DNA of 64,000 nt. Origin: Asterias rubens (Eukaryota; Echinodermata; Asteroidea; Forcipulatida; Asteriidae). The translations under genes and the position numbers were made by a program. Positions 35,616 to 53,045 of this stretch are shown in pieces. Position 1 is the stretch's first letter; every line of letters starts with the position of its first letter. The notes below the pieces were generated by a model. That model was not told the DNA's origin, searched no databases, and saw only the letters and a list, made by a program, of their open reading frames with translations. The stretch lies in assembly GCF_902459465.1 (NCBI RefSeq), contig NC_047068.1:2108001-2172000 (forward strand), read 5' to 3'.

Positions 35616-38600
35616 TTATTGTGCAGTTTCTTTGCTTCTTCTTCTCTCATTCAATAAGCGGTTCTTCTGTTTCATCATGCATCGAATAGCGCTACTTCCA
35701 GCACCAAGATCTCCATCTGTAGGAAGAAAAGGACAATTTTGTTTAATTTTCTTTGTTTTAAAGACACTGCCGTCGATTTCACAAAACTCTTCCTAACTTA
35801 AGACTAATCTTAGGACTTAGGACGAGTCCCAACCCTGCACAGTAGCATGCAGACCTTAAGATTAATCCTAAGTTAGGAAGAGTTACTCGTCCTAACTCGA
35901 GATAAGACGAGTCCTAACTCTTTGTGAAATCGACGGCTGGACACTATAATTTAGCTCAATAAGTCGTCCAAGTTGCAAGAGAATATTGAAAGAAAAAACA
36001 CCCTTGTTGCACAATTTGTGTGCTTTCAGATGCTTGATTTCGAGACCTCAAATTCAAATTCTGAGGTCTCGAAATCAAATTCAAATATTTTATTGAGAAT
36101 TTACTTTTTTCTCAAAAAATACATTACTTCAGAGGGAGCTGTTTCTTACAAAGTTTTATACAATCAACAACTCCCCATTACTCGTATGAGTAATTACCAA
36201 TAGTGTTCAGTGATTTTAAGGCTGCAACTATACTTTGTGTATATAATTTAAAGGCAAAGCAGACAGCATTCAATTTCTCCCAAACTAAAGGAAACGATAG
36301 TTGTCTCTAACCACATGTACAGTAGATGATGGCAACTATTCTTATGACATTCTGTTCACCTTTGTACCAGCACCTTTGTACCATCTACCAAAATATTTTG
36401 CTTGAAATGTTGTCATTTTTCAGATATGCATGTGTATATGTATTTATTCAAATTGATCACTTCAATATTTGCAATTGTAACCGAATACTTCACATTACTT
36501 AGTCCACATTTCAGGCCTGGAATTTCATTTTGAAAGGGCAAGGCTATTTCATTTTGCAAAGGGCACTTCCATTGGAAAATCTTATAGTCAATGGACAATT
36601 TTGAAGGGGCACCAAGGCCAAAACCAGGGGCAAAGAATGCCATGGCCTCCGTGTATTCCAGGATTGCATTTGCACCGGGTATAGATTCTTTTCATTTGAT
36701 TTGAGGATTGTTAGTCCTTGGTACTCATTATTCAAACCATTACATGATTGCCTACGTCCTAACCCTTGCATTTTCATCCCATCCTTTTTGACTAGTAGAT
36801 GCTAGACCACACTACATGTTACACTAAGAGTACAACACACCCTCATAGTCAATGCTAGATTACAATCATGTACACTCTACTAATTTATAGATTCATTCTC
36901 CGATCAAAATCATTGGTTTTTGGATCATAAACATCTTTTGCATGTTTTGCATTTCGTTGAAAGATGGGTTTTTTTTTTAGACACACGGTAGTGGCCACCC
37001 ACTTTTAAACATCTTGCTACTCGCGCGCCTGAGTCAATGTAAGATGTTTTACTTACATTTTGTTTCAAAGTTATCAGCAGCAATCTCATACTCTTCTAAG
37101 AGAGGCTTGCAAGCAAACTTGGCATTTGGACCTTCTCTCGTTGAGCATTCTCCAAGACGTTCCTGAAGAATAATGATTATCTCTTGTTCTACCAACCTGA
37201 AATTAAAGAAACAACACATAATAATCATAATAATTATAATAATAATAATAATAATGCATTTATAATGCGCCATCATAATAATATTTGGTTTTTATATAGC
37301 GCTTTATAGACCATGTCTCAAAGCGCTTCCAACATTATTACCCCTGGTCACTGGGCCTTAAATCATTCCTTAAACCATCTCAGCTCCCCCTTGGGAGTAT
37401 ACAGCCTGTGCCGCCAAATTTGTAGCACACTAAGCTAAGCCAACCACAAGAACCATTTGTGCCCTCACAGGTACCCATTTACCCCTTGGTGGAGAGAAGC
37501 AATTACAGTTAAGTGTCTTGCTAAAGTATCACGACCGGGATTCGAACCCACACTCTGCTGAACAGAAACACCAGAGCTTGAGTTCATTTCTCTTATTGGC
37601 TCAGCCACGACACACCCCACATGAACAAGATAACAAAAAGTGGCTGATCAAGGGTGAACTCTGTAAGTGTGCAGTGCTATCAGGTTTCTTTCCAGAATTA
37701 TTCAAAACTGTGTGGAGTATTTTGAACCCCAATTTTTTATGTTTGGCCGATGTATGCTGAATCGCAAGGTCTTCAGAATGTTTGGTCTTTAACTTGGTTT
37801 TAAAAGCCCCACCGTGCAATCTGTAGCATTCTATATGTTTTTCTCTTCATTTTGTGTGTGAAACTATACACAATTTGCACAAATCGACACGCAATATGCG
37901 TGTATTAGCCCATTACGCTAGCTTCTGCATGGGGGTAAACATCACAGCCTTACAAAGTTTAAAGAGATCCTATTCAAACTTTGGTCTACAGAAGAGTAAA
38001 AAAAAAACTAAAAACATCAAACTTATAACCAACATGTAAAACATTCATGAGATTCAGCAAAAACAAGAAAAAATGTTTAATGTGTCATCCGCTTTATGCA
38101 CATTTATACGCTGCCAACTAATGTCAACCAAGAGTATCCCGGTTGTTTGTTTGTACATGTATGTTTGAATGATCTGCCCATCAAGGGAACTCAGCAAACT
38201 CCCACAAAGGGATATTAACACCAAGCTGGCAACAGCCAATCTCTCTCATACAAACATTGGTTTAACATCTATGATTTTGAATTACATAAACAAAAAAATT
38301 ATGAGTCAGTAACTAGACAACATTATTTATTCTAGTCATTGTGAAATGGGGGGGGGGATTTGTGTCAAAAGAAAGAATAGGCATAACTCAAAAACAGAAT
38401 AATTCCGAAGAAAGGTTTACCTATCTCTCTTATACTGCATCTCAGCCTCAAACAAGCACACATAGTCATCCACATTGCAATCTTCTACTGGTGCAACACG
38501 ACGGAACTGCCTGTGGTAATAGTAAGAAGGATGCCGATTCTGCTGCTTCTCTACAAAATCTGTTCAAATTGAAACCAGAAAGTACTTGACTATATAAAAC

Positions 38601-41600
38601 AGGATTGGTTTGCAGTTATTGCTAGCTTTAAAATAAAGTCTTTAAAGTCACATTTAATAATAAAGGTAAAAAACAAATGGGGAAACTGACTGGGTTATTT
38701 TTTCAACAATTTAGGAATGAACAAAGACAAATCGACTAGAACAGGATTTGAACCTGCGACCTTTGGGTCAACATGCTGCACATTGCTAAGCTGGTCTATC
38801 TAGGCCTGATGTTGGTAGTCATCCTGTCTTGTCAAAATCTTTGTTCAAATCAACATTATTTACAAATTCCCAGTCAGTTTCCCTAGTGGTTTATTACTTG
38901 ATTTTTGAAATAAAAAATCTCAACAAAGCTGCCGCTTCCCAGTTCGTATCGTAACCTTGTGTTTGATCCCTGGCTATACAGCACTAACAGTTTGAATGGC
39001 TTCTGATGGGCACCAAAGATATTGACCTTATTAATAAGGAGACTGCCAAGATTAGAGCTGGATAGCTCAGTTTGTTGAGCGTCGGCACGTTAATCCAAAG
39101 GTGGCAGGTTCAAATCCCACTAATTTGTTCTCTGTTCAACCCAAATATTAAAAATTGCACCAATAGAGTAATACTCTTTTGGTGCAAGATCAGTGAAACA
39201 GTGTGTGTGAACAATAGAAAGGATGTGACTGTGCTGAATGTAGCTGACACTTTTTCACAGTAAATTTGTAATTTCTTCTCAAAGCAGAAAACATGAATCA
39301 AACACTTCCCGGTTGAGTTTTCCCTATATAGTGACACCTGTATTTGTTGACTTCCGTAATTCAAACCTTTTACAGCTAGAAATACAGGAAACTAATGGGG
39401 GGAAATAGTACTGCAATCCGGTACCAGTCTCGACCAGGTGTTCAGTATGAAAGCAGGGTTATGTATGTTGCCCATAGAGTATATAAGAACTAGAGGGCGC
39501 ACTGGTGATGCTGCTTGCACAAATGCAACGGGACCGCAAGGAGACACGCGCGCCTTTTTGTACGCGCGTCAAATATGAAGTACACGTTGGAGTCTGTGTT
39601 TTATAACGCATGCGATAAACTTACAAAAATGGCCGCACACCGGGCCGCGTAAGCACACACTGCGCAGTGCTGTTTTGTCAACTTACAAAATGGCCGCATG
39701 CGCGCATGTCGGGCCGCATATATAGGCCAGTGCGCCCTCAAGGTCTTATATATAACTCTATGATATTGCTATACCCTTCTCTGATAGCCATACATTTGTG
39801 TACAGATAGGCCTTGAATCCTAATTGATTTTCCTCTTTTATTTCATGTTCTTCATTCAATAAAGTCAAGCAAGGGGTGTTCTCTTTTCAACGAATCAATG
39901 GACCAGTCAAATTGTAGTGATGAACATTAATGGTGCTTGAGGGAATGGTGCAGTCATGGTTGTAGTTGCTTCATCAGTAAGCATTGACGGTACCATTCCT
40001 GCCTGCCTCGTCTCTATCTTTGCTTAGATGCAAATGCCTCAAGTTCTGCCAAGTCTTTACATTACAAATCTTCTTTTTAAAAGTCAAGCTGGCTTATGGT
40101 CAAAGAGAGAGTAACTTTAAAAGTTTTAGTTACTGTGTTTAAAACCTTCTACATATAGGAATAGCACCAGGCTACTTATCATCTTGCCTTGCTCTCTACC
40201 AACCGCCATGCTCAAGCTTGCGATCAGGTTCTGACATCACACGCCTAACTGAACATCCAACCATCAGAACATTCTCATCTGCTCACAATCGGACTTTCTC
40301 CTTTGTTGCTCCCCGAATATGGAAAAACCTCCCAGTACGCATCAGAAATTGTAACTCTTTGACATTGTTCAAAAAATCTCTCAAAACCCATTTGTATCGG
40401 ATGTAATATGTTGTAGTTATAGTTCCATTGGTTTTGTTCTTTTCAGCGCTTTGATCTTGATGTAAAGGTGCTTTACAAATATTTAGTTGTATGTATTTAT
40501 GTATGTGCAGACTCGGCCATCAACATAGTGTTAACCAGAGGGGCGTCTATGTGTGTGTCCTTTTGACACCCTGTTTTAAATTTAGACATCCTGTTTTATC
40601 TGTCAATTACATACATTGTAAATTAACAATTTTGACATCCAGTGTTTAGCTTCCAGGAAGTTTCGACACCCTAAGCAGTTTGTCTTCATGTTCATCTGCA
40701 ACCTCATCGTGAGCAAGTTGGCCTAAAGTTGATCATCCAACTCTGAACTCTTTTTGATGGCATCAAGTTAAGCTGACTGAGATTCATTCAAATTGGATAA
40801 AACGGATTGAGTAGAATGGATGGATTACTTGATGAAGAGGAGTGTCTACTGCTTGGAGAGCCTACAACGTAATCTTTGAACTGCTTAGGTTGATGGATTG
40901 TTGTTGGTAGATCAATAGGTCTCTGGTATGAATCCAGCTCAAAGGATCAAAGGATCAAGGTAAAATGATGTCCTGGTTAAATGATGTCACGAGGCTAGGT
41001 TAAAGGTTTTGAGTAACAACTCATCATCACCCATTTATCCTTGAAGCTGTAGATCCAAGTGATTTCTGGAAACAATGCCGATACCACCACCACGGTTTCC
41101 AGACCGACGGGGTACACTTCATACAGAAAAAAACATGGGGGCAAATGTCTCCAACACTACTTGATCATCATCTTTCAGCCAGGTCTCAGTAAGAAACATG
41201 ACATCAGTGTCATGTTCAATGATCATTTTACACAAATTAACAGTTTTGTTACGAATGGACTGAGCATAATTTTTTGCCATTTTTAAATTGTAGTGTTTCC
41301 ATCTTCTTTGTGATTTTGTTTACTTTTTATAGTATTTCTTTGCTTTCTTCGGTTGTTTGCCTGTAGTTGTGCTTTTACCTTGTCTTTTGGTTTTTGATGT
41401 GTGAACAAGGGTCCCCTTTTAGTGGGCCTGTGTGCCTGTTCGGGGTTTCCCTTTTGCACCAATGTAAATTTTTATGTATTTGTGCAATGAAGGTAATAAA
41501 AAAAAAAATGTAAAATAAAAATTCCATAGGCACATGATGCATGCAGTTATCTATTGGACTACATGTAGGTGTGGAAGGAGTTGTACATTTGTACCATTCA

Positions 41601-43178
41601 TTAGATTGTGATTGTTATAGTTACCACTCCCAGTCAGTAGTGGTAGAGGATGTCTGTAGACATACAGTATATGGGAAGACTGGCATGTTGAACAGTAAGT
41701 GTTTTCAGTAGCAACAATTGTTACCAGGAATAAGTCATTGTGTTGTGTAGTTGCGGTAACCCTCCTTCCATAACCCTCGGCCGTCGGGAGGAGGGTTACG
41801 TTATTGCAACTATGTGTCGTGTTGATTGGGTGGACAATGATCAGTTGAATGGAGACAACTAAAAGCAGTGTTTTCAGGGCATGCAAGCGTTTCAGCTTTA
41901 AGGCACCAAAACAAAAGTGTTGCAGTCAACTTTAGTACTTTTAATAGAGCCATAAATCTCTGTATCTGTTTGGTACTGCACACAGACTCCACTATTGGGA
42001 TTTCAATGGTGCAGGCGCGAGGTGGCTAGTAGTGGATTAATAGTGGGCCCCCCGAATACTAATAAGCAAACTGTTCAGCAGAAAGTGTAAGTACAGCACT
42101 CGGGTTGAAACTGGCTTCTTCAAAACTGGTCAGGAACAGGAACGAGATGTTTTGACAAACCCCTGAAAAGTACTTAGCTGGAAACCACTAAAAATTAGAG
42201 GGAAATCTAGAAGGCTAGCCATGTTCTACAAACTTGTCAATAATTTAGATGAAAACCCTCTTCAAGACTTTGCACAACATTCCACTCGACCCTCCTCCAG
42301 AACACACAATCTTCAATTCCATCAAATTCGTCACACAACTAAAAGCTATGGCAGCAGTTTTTTCCGGCCACTACTTCTAGAAAATATAATAAGACATTTT
42401 TTTGCCGGCTCAACTATACAGATACAGAATGGGAAAAGTTTCTGTATGGCACCACCACTTTTTCATCCGATATGAAATAATATAGGCCTAGCTAGTTACT
42501 AACTAGCATAATTTACCTCAATATATCCCTTTTTGTAAAAATGAGTGAAAAAATGGTGCCGCCTTACGGAAAGTTATCCGTATGCTATGGAGAAGTGCCC
42601 ACACGCGCTGCGCATGCACATTTAGTTTTTTCCTTGGCGTTATTTCCTGACTTACGGACATTACCGAGTATCACCTAGACGTAGAAAAAAAAGTAGAAGT
42701 AGGCTACTACTACTACTAGTCTATTATCTCTATATAAATTAAAGTATAATTTTTTGATAAAAACAAAAGAAAGCACAAAATAAGCACATTTAGCTATGAA
42801 ATTTGGCCCTGCCCCCCTGTGCTACTCCTACTTTTAGTACTTAGAACTATGATGAGTATGAGTATGACTATGATATGAGGTTCGTTCCGCTATCGTCATT
42901 AGTGGAGACAATAGCGGAACGAACCTCATAAAACATAGTTCAACTTATAGGACTCAGGAGTACCCAAAACAAAGGAGGATTCATTGAACCCATTCATTTT
43001 AATAAATAAATAGCCCCTCTAACCTAACTTAACAATTTAATTTTTTTTTATAAATTTAATTTTAATTATTAACATTTTTATAAAACACAGACCACACAGC
43101 CCTACCTCTAATGAATGTAACTGGTCCGTCCACAGTGTAATAAAAAGCTTTTCCTATGAACTCATCCAGAACACCCAT
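35616..43178 (-). CDS. NDUFB10: NADH dehydrogenase 1 beta subcomplex subunit 10, four exons
   Basis: Accessory subunit of mitochondrial respiratory complex I (membrane arm, intermembrane-space side). Coding exons in transcript order: 43178-43106, 38559-38421, 37196-37057, 35716-35616, all GT-AG with matching phases, giving 150 residues (human 172, fly about 160). Exon 1 reads MGVLDEFIGKAF then YTVDGPVTFIR, aligning to the KAF...VDRPVTLVRE start of the family. Exon 2 has YYYHRQFRRV and the Cys-x6-Cys pair. Exon 3 has QEIIIILQERLGEC with Cys-x11-Cys. Exon 4 has YGDLGA and KQKNRLLNERR. I chose the ATG at 43176-43178 because insect homologues start near here; the open frame continues 33 codons upstream without homology. 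It diverges from RPL3 with 434 bp between start codons. AATAAA at 35615-35620 overlaps the stop codon. Intron 1 is about 4.5 kb and holds LINE debris. Confidence 0.93.
35759..36218. repeat. Palindromic MITE family B, with a family A copy nested inside (NDUFB10 intron 3)
   Basis: The B element ends (TTTAAAGACACT at left; GAGTAATTACCAATAGTGTT at right) are split by the A element at 35769-35938, with GACACT repeated at the junctions. The interior keeps GATTTCGAGACCTCA / TGAGGTCTCGAAATC arms (about 36037-36075). Confidence 0.8.
35769..35938. repeat. Palindromic MITE family A
   Basis: Ends GCCGTCGATTTCACAAA and TTTGTGAAATCGACGGC are perfectly inverted. The interior is CTTAGGA / TCCTAAG and ACTCGTCCTAACTCGAG iterons. 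It is inserted into a family B MITE. Confidence 0.9.
37232..37617 (-). repeat. Full-length tRNA-derived SINE (NDUFB10 intron 2)
   Basis: Read on the minus strand: a tRNA-like head with A-box remnant GTCGTGGCTGAGCC and B box GGGTTCGAATCCCGG (37530-37617). Then AAGACACTTAACTGTAATTG and a body with GAAGCGCTTTGAGACATGGT and AAAGCGCTATATAAAAACC. The 3' tail GCGCATTATAAATGCATT runs into an ATT microsatellite (37225-37260). About 385 bp. The tail resembles LINE tails in this window. Confidence 0.8.
38745..38812 (-). repeat. tRNA-Asn-like SINE fragment
   Basis: On the minus strand CATGTTGACCCAAAGGTCGC then AGGTTCAAATCCTGTTCTAG. The anticodon-loop region and B box resemble the copy at 39056. D-arm pairing is poor, so this is not a functional tRNA. 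Confidence 0.5.
39056..39120 (+). repeat. tRNA-Asn-like pseudogene or SINE head
   Basis: GGATAGCTCAGTTTGTTGAG (D arm, A box), CACGTTAATCC (GTT in the anticodon position) and GGCAGGTTCAAATCCCACT (T arm, B box). The anticodon stem is mismatched and the acceptor stem does not close, so I treat it as tRNA-derived rather than a working gene. Confidence 0.55.
39472..39762. repeat. Palindromic element with TATATA ends (NDUFB10 intron 1 flank)
   Basis: CATAGAGTATATAAGAACTA with GAGGGCGCACTGG is inverted against CCAGTGCGCCCTC with TCTTATATATAACTCTATG. The interior holds two tandem copies of ACTTACAAAAATGGCCGCA followed by CGGGCCGC, and CG-rich ACGCGCG blocks. Confidence 0.75.
40075..40485 (+). mobile_element. 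LINE 3' end, C-terminus of ORF2
   Basis: The frame at 40155-40406 reads APGYLSSCLALYQPP, then RTFSFVAPRIWKNLPVRIRN and SLTLFKKSLKTHLYRM, the standard end of CR1/L2-type ORF2 proteins. The preceding part (VTLKVLVTVFKTF) is in another frame. The 3' UTR has CAGCGCTTTGATCTTG and AAAGGTGCTTTACAAAT. The rest of the element is missing. Confidence 0.8.
40850..41290 (-). mobile_element. LINE endonuclease fragment
   Basis: On the minus strand from about 41287: NYAQSIRNKTVNLCKMIIEH, then DVMFLTETWLKDDDQV. FLTETWL is the conserved catalytic-site region of the apurinic-type endonuclease at the start of CR1/L2 ORF2. A TGA interrupts the frame before GNRGGGIG. The orientation is opposite to the LINE tail at 40075, so two insertions meet here. 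Confidence 0.75.
41291..41515 (+). repeat. Possible LINE 3' UTR with A-rich tail
   Basis: GGGCCTGTGTGCCTGTTCGG then TTGCACCAATGTAAATTTTT, ending TGCAATGAAGGTAATAAA followed by a run of A. This looks like the plus-strand 3' end of a retroelement. No coding part is attached. Confidence 0.4.
41751..41815. repeat. Compact palindrome with GTAACCCTCC ends
   Basis: AGTTGCGGTAACCCTCC is mirrored by GGAGGGTTACGTTATTGCAACT within about 60 bp. The same end sequence (AGTTGCGATAACGTAACCCC) flanks the larger element at 44267-45165. Confidence 0.7.
42200..42420 (+). mobile_element. LINE ORF2 C-terminal fragment
   Basis: The frame reads RKSRRLAMFYKLVNNLDENP and then STRPSSRTHNLQF...HTTKSYGSSFFRP, matching the RRxxARLxMFYKIxNNL...YxxSFFPR tail of a second non-LTR family. 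It is cut off by a family D MITE at 42432. Confidence 0.65.
42432..42579. repeat. MITE family D, longer variant
   Basis: GGAAAAGTTTCTGTATGGCA at left and GCCTTACGGAAAGTTATCC at right are inverted. A 16-base insertion (GGCCTAGCTAGTTACT region) makes it longer than the 132-bp copies. No matching octamers flank it, so this copy is older or rearranged. Confidence 0.7.
42870..42932. repeat. Short hairpin
   Basis: TATGAGGTTCGTTCCGCTAT is followed by ATAGCGGAACGAACCTCATA with an 18-20 base loop. Confidence 0.8.
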
Positions 43179-43550
43179 CTTTTTCAAAATTCTTGAGCAA
43201 AAGTCACAGAGCTCAAAACAGTACAAAATTAAGTTTTCGTGTAAAGCAAAAACTCGAGTCCAAAGGCCAAAGGTCATGATGAAGATCGGTCGAGCATTTT
43301 TTTGTAAAATTCAATCACAGCTCTTATAGTTGTTGTTAAAATAAATTGTATTATTTAAATATAAACATTTAAAAGTTAACTTTTAAAAATCAACTACGTA
43401 CACTTTTGTTTTTATTATCAATTGTTTTGTTTAATTCTTTTAAAGATAGTGTTTGTTTTTGTTAGTGTCCACTGCAATTATGCGAATGAGGATATACACG
43501 TGTCGTCATCGACAGACTAGTCTGGTATCCTAAGTAATTTAACGTTAAAT

Positions 43551-43612
43551 TTCGCTATAAAATGCTGGCGTATCCAACTATTCGGTCTCTTTGAAAGTCC
43601 TTCGGCCCCGAA

Positions 43613-43615
<3 letters not shown>
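43551..43615 (+). promoter_or_regulatory. RPL3 core promoter: TATA box and TOP-like start
   Basis: TATAAAA lies at 43556-43562. About 31 bases downstream is a C in the pyrimidine run TCTCTTT (43586-43592), a plausible terminal-oligopyrimidine transcription start as used by ribosomal protein genes. It is followed by a short leader and ATG 43613-43615, then GTAATG. NDUFB10 starts 434 bp away on the other strand, so this interval is a natural bidirectional promoter. Confidence 0.55.
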
Positions 43616-49596
<5,981 letters not shown>

Positions 49597-49712
49597 AGAT
49601 ATCATTCTTATTGATCATCACTCAGTTAAATACTTCCAAAGGTTCTCACTTTATTCTTATTTCAGATCGACAAGAAATTAGTTGCTGTTTATTGTATAGC
49701 CGCATATTACAT

Positions 49713-49718
49713 AATAAA
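49713..49718 (+). promoter_or_regulatory. RPL3 poly(A) signal
   Basis: AATAAA 117 bp after the RPL3 stop codon, the first plus-strand hexamer. Confidence 0.75.
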
Positions 49719-50195
49719 GTGGAAAAATCACCCTCTTTTGAAGGTGTTTAAATTTAAGCTAGCACAACATTCAACAAGTTTATTCAAAAGAATGGTTAAT
49801 TCCATTTTGTTCTAATCTAACAGTATTGATATAACTTGTTTTACCCAGTTTGATCAAAATTACATTTCATATTTGACAAAAAGCAATCTTCCATTAAGAA
49901 CACAATTTGTCTGAAACAGTCAGTAAGGGTTGATGCCTAGCAGAAGTCAAGGTTTTCTTTCTGAAACGATTGCTTTTCCATGTCCACTTTCTCATCTCAA
50001 TGAAAAAAGACTGCAGTGTTTGTTCAATGATATGATAAAAACATGTAACATCAGAGATGCCTCAATCGGAAGGAGAATAATAAAGATAAACAATCTGATC
50101 ATAAAATTGCGTAATGGTGTATTTTCTTAGCCTTTGCTTAAAGAGTCGTACTCATTGAAATAGCTGGGCCCCCTTTTTCTACCAAGATGCTGTTA
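49719..50195. other. 3' flank of RPL3
   Basis: Nothing recognised. Confidence 0.4.
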
Positions 50196-50560
50196 GCACT
50201 GGACACCATTGGCTATTACTGAAATTAATTGTTGGCATAAAAACTTAGCAATGGAGAGCTTTTGATAGTATAAAACATTGTGAGAAACAGCTCCCTCTGA
50301 AGTAACGTAATTTTTGAGAAAGAAGTAATTCCTCACTTAAAAAGTAATTGATTTTGTGACCCTGGCTGATGTCTCAAAATCAAGCATCTGAAAGCACAAC
50401 TTATGTGCCAAGGATGTTTTTTTCTTCCATTATTCTCTCGCAACTTTGATGACCAATTGAGTTCAATTTTTAACAGGGTTGTTAGTCTATGCATAATTTG
50501 GAGATGCACAAAGTGAGATGATTGGTCTTTGACAATTACCAAAGGTGTCACGTGCCTTGG
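50196..50560. repeat. Palindromic MITE family B
   Basis: CTGGACACCATTGGCTATTA at left; TATAAAACATTGTGAGAAAC and CTCCCTCTGAAGTAACGTAA inside; CTTTGACAATTACCAAAGGT at right. Confidence 0.8.
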
Positions 50561-51736
50561 AGCTCGTTGAGCCCTATTTTGATACATTTATATAAGTAAA
50601 ACCGGGAGAAACAAATTTCTAACATTATTAAACATTCGATAAGCTACCAACTTTTTACTTTGCAAACAAAAACGTATGCATTGTACATGTACAATGTACA
50701 TGTATATGTTTATTGACTTACCAGTTTTTTAGATAATTTGGGCCCTGGAAGAAAATAATGTCCTTTTTTGTCGGCGGGGTGTGGGGACTTCTAAAGGTTA
50801 ATGCTCCCTTGTAGTTTTGTCTGTATTTGGAGGAAGAGAAACTCGGATGGGACTCCCCATATCAAATTCAGAAGAGTTGATGAGTAATTTTCCCTTTAAT
50901 GAGACTTCTGAGTACTTTATTGATTATGAATATGATATTATTTGACGTACCCCAAGCCTATCTTTTACACAATGGAATCCCTGTTCAACCGGCCGGGAAT
51001 TTTTTGGACAAGGGAGTGATGAAACAAATGTGCTATCGACAGAGAGTGATTGCGCCCTCTGTTGGCGATGTGATTGAAGTATACACCCCATCGTATTGGT
51101 ATTTTTTAGAACTGCGCTATTGAGATGAGCATAAACTTGTTGAGAAAAATAATGCGGGGTAGATATTTAGCTGGTGTCAAAATGATCTGCTTAAGTTTAT
51201 ACAGCTAAAGTTCAGAAAAAATGTGGGTCCCGTTTCTGGATTAATCAATTCATCCACAAAACGTTATTCTTGGGGGTTCTCGTGAGGTATTCTGCACCCG
51301 CCCCACCATAAAACCAGTAGCGTAAAACGGGGGCACGTGCACCCCCTCCCATTTGAAAATTTAGTACTGTAACGATTACAAGAATAATATTAAATTGTAT
51401 CGATTTTTTTGGAACACTGGTAGCATATAACTTACTATTTCAAGCCATACCCTTTGCAATGCCATACCCTTTGCAATGGACAGTTATTATTTGTTTCACC
51501 AGACGTCTTCAGTACGGTAAATGACTCATCGCCCGCGATCACCTTCTGCCACAGTCTGCTGTTGTATAGTGGAGCTGTGCACTATGGAGCTGTGAGAGCG
51601 TGAGTTTGGTTTAAAATACCTGCTTCATTTGAGATACTGCACAGCTCAATTTCTGAAGGCTTTTGTTATGTTTCCTTCATCAACAATAATGCCTCTTAAC
51701 GGCATTTAGATTGCAACGCAGAGCATTTTCCCCGGC
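50561..51736. other. Intergenic DNA
   Basis: No gene supported. There is a short palindrome of TGTACATGTACAATGTACATG type at about 50680-50705 and a GGGGGCACGTGCACCCCC palindrome at about 51330-51347. Confidence 0.4.
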
Positions 51737-52102
51737 CCTTTAAAGGCAGTGGACACTATTGGTAATTACTCAAAATAATTATTAGCGTAAAACCTTTCTT
51801 GGTGACGAGTAATGGGGAGAGGTTGATGGTATAAAACATTCTGAGAAATGGCTCCCTCTGAAGTGCCATAGTAATTTTCCACGAATTTGATTTCGAGACC
51901 TCATTTTTAGAACTTGAGGTCTCGAAATCAACTATCTAAACGCACACATCTTCGTGTGACAAGGGTGTTTTTTCTTTCATTATTATCTCGCAAGTTCGAT
52001 GATCGATTGAGCTCAAATTTTCACAGGTTTGTTATTTTATGCATATGTTGAGATACACCAACTGTGAAGGCTAGTCTTTGACAATTATTAGCAGTAGTGT
52101 CA
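51737..52102. repeat. Palindromic MITE family B, well preserved
   Basis: Begins CCCTTTAAAGGCAGTGGACA, has the inner hairpin GATTTCGAGACCTCA / TGAGGTCTCGAAATC, and ends GTCTTTGACAATTATTAG. It is the best copy in the window for building a consensus. Confidence 0.85.
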
Positions 52103-52860
52103 CGACCCGCCCTTGCTCATGTGCTCCCCGTGAAAAATGTGTGTGCCCCCCTCCCCCAGGAATACATTTATATACCTTAGTTACACCAGTGCATAAAACT
52201 GTCCGGCTGGATAGAATTGCCCAGGAGTATGTACATAAATTGTATAATTTTGCCCATACTTTTGCCCATATTAAGGCTTCAAATAACATTCAACTTTGGA
52301 AAGTAGGACAATATCAGATGGGAATTATCTACCTCGTGGGGTAATAAGTCGCCTCGGGAAAATAGAACGCTCTGGGGATCACCTCGGGAGTCATAGTTTT
52401 AACCATAAGTTCAAGGAGTCACTTATATAAAAAGATAAACAAGATTGACGCGTCGCATTATCATTTTTCACTTAAAACATTTTTCCACATGTGAAAACCG
52501 ACGAGTTAGTACCTCGGTAAATTTGCCCCTCTTCTGGTCTTGAAAAAAATTTGTATTACAACGTCCTAATTATTTATTTCGCATGTTTGATGAATCCCAG
52601 CAGATCCGAGTAGCGTGGGTTAACCGTTTTGGTTTGGTTTGGGTTCAAGTTTCTTCATCTCGATATTTTTGGTTTACAAAACATTCTTAATGGACAATCT
52701 GCACACACAGGCAGTAACGGCAATGGCTTACTCAACGAAAAATGCCATAAAGGGTGAATTGTCTGCAATTTGTTGATTTAATACAAAGAGTAAACACAAC
52801 TCCGTTTGACATTCACATGTTGTCATTTCTCACGTTTGCACAGTTTCCTTGTTGGTAATA
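52103..52860. other. Intergenic DNA left of X-box
   Basis: No gene supported. Confidence 0.4.
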
Positions 52861-52865
52861 CGTCT

Positions 52866-52878
52866 GTCTCCTAGCAAC
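52866..52878 (+). promoter_or_regulatory. X-box-like RFX site
   Basis: GTCTCCTAGCAAC fits the relaxed X-box RYYNYY(N1)RRNRAC and has a perfect right half-site AGCAAC. It lies 168 bp upstream of the start codon of the small two-exon gene model at 53046, a typical distance for cilium genes. Chance matches to this consensus are possible. Confidence 0.4.
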
Positions 52879-53045
52879 AATGCTAACCAAACAAAGACCC
52901 CGTACTCCCGTAAAACTATAAGTGGCTATTTCCAAGTTATTTCCATCAATGACACTTGTTTTTAAAATGTTACCCGGCCACTTCAATCGTCATAATATTT
53001 AGGTCTACACAACATTCATATACCACAGTGTGTGTTTAATGTAAA

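Noticed and set aside
39056-39120. Functional tRNA-Asn gene
   Set aside because: A and B boxes are present, but the anticodon stem is mismatched and the acceptor arm does not pair. A similar degenerate copy at 38745 suggests a SINE.
43179-43277. N-terminal extension of NDUFB10 (frame opens at ATG 43275-43277)
   Set aside because: The extra 33 residues show no similarity to NDUFB10 and include a Cys/Phe-rich stretch. Insect homologues begin near the ATG at 43178.
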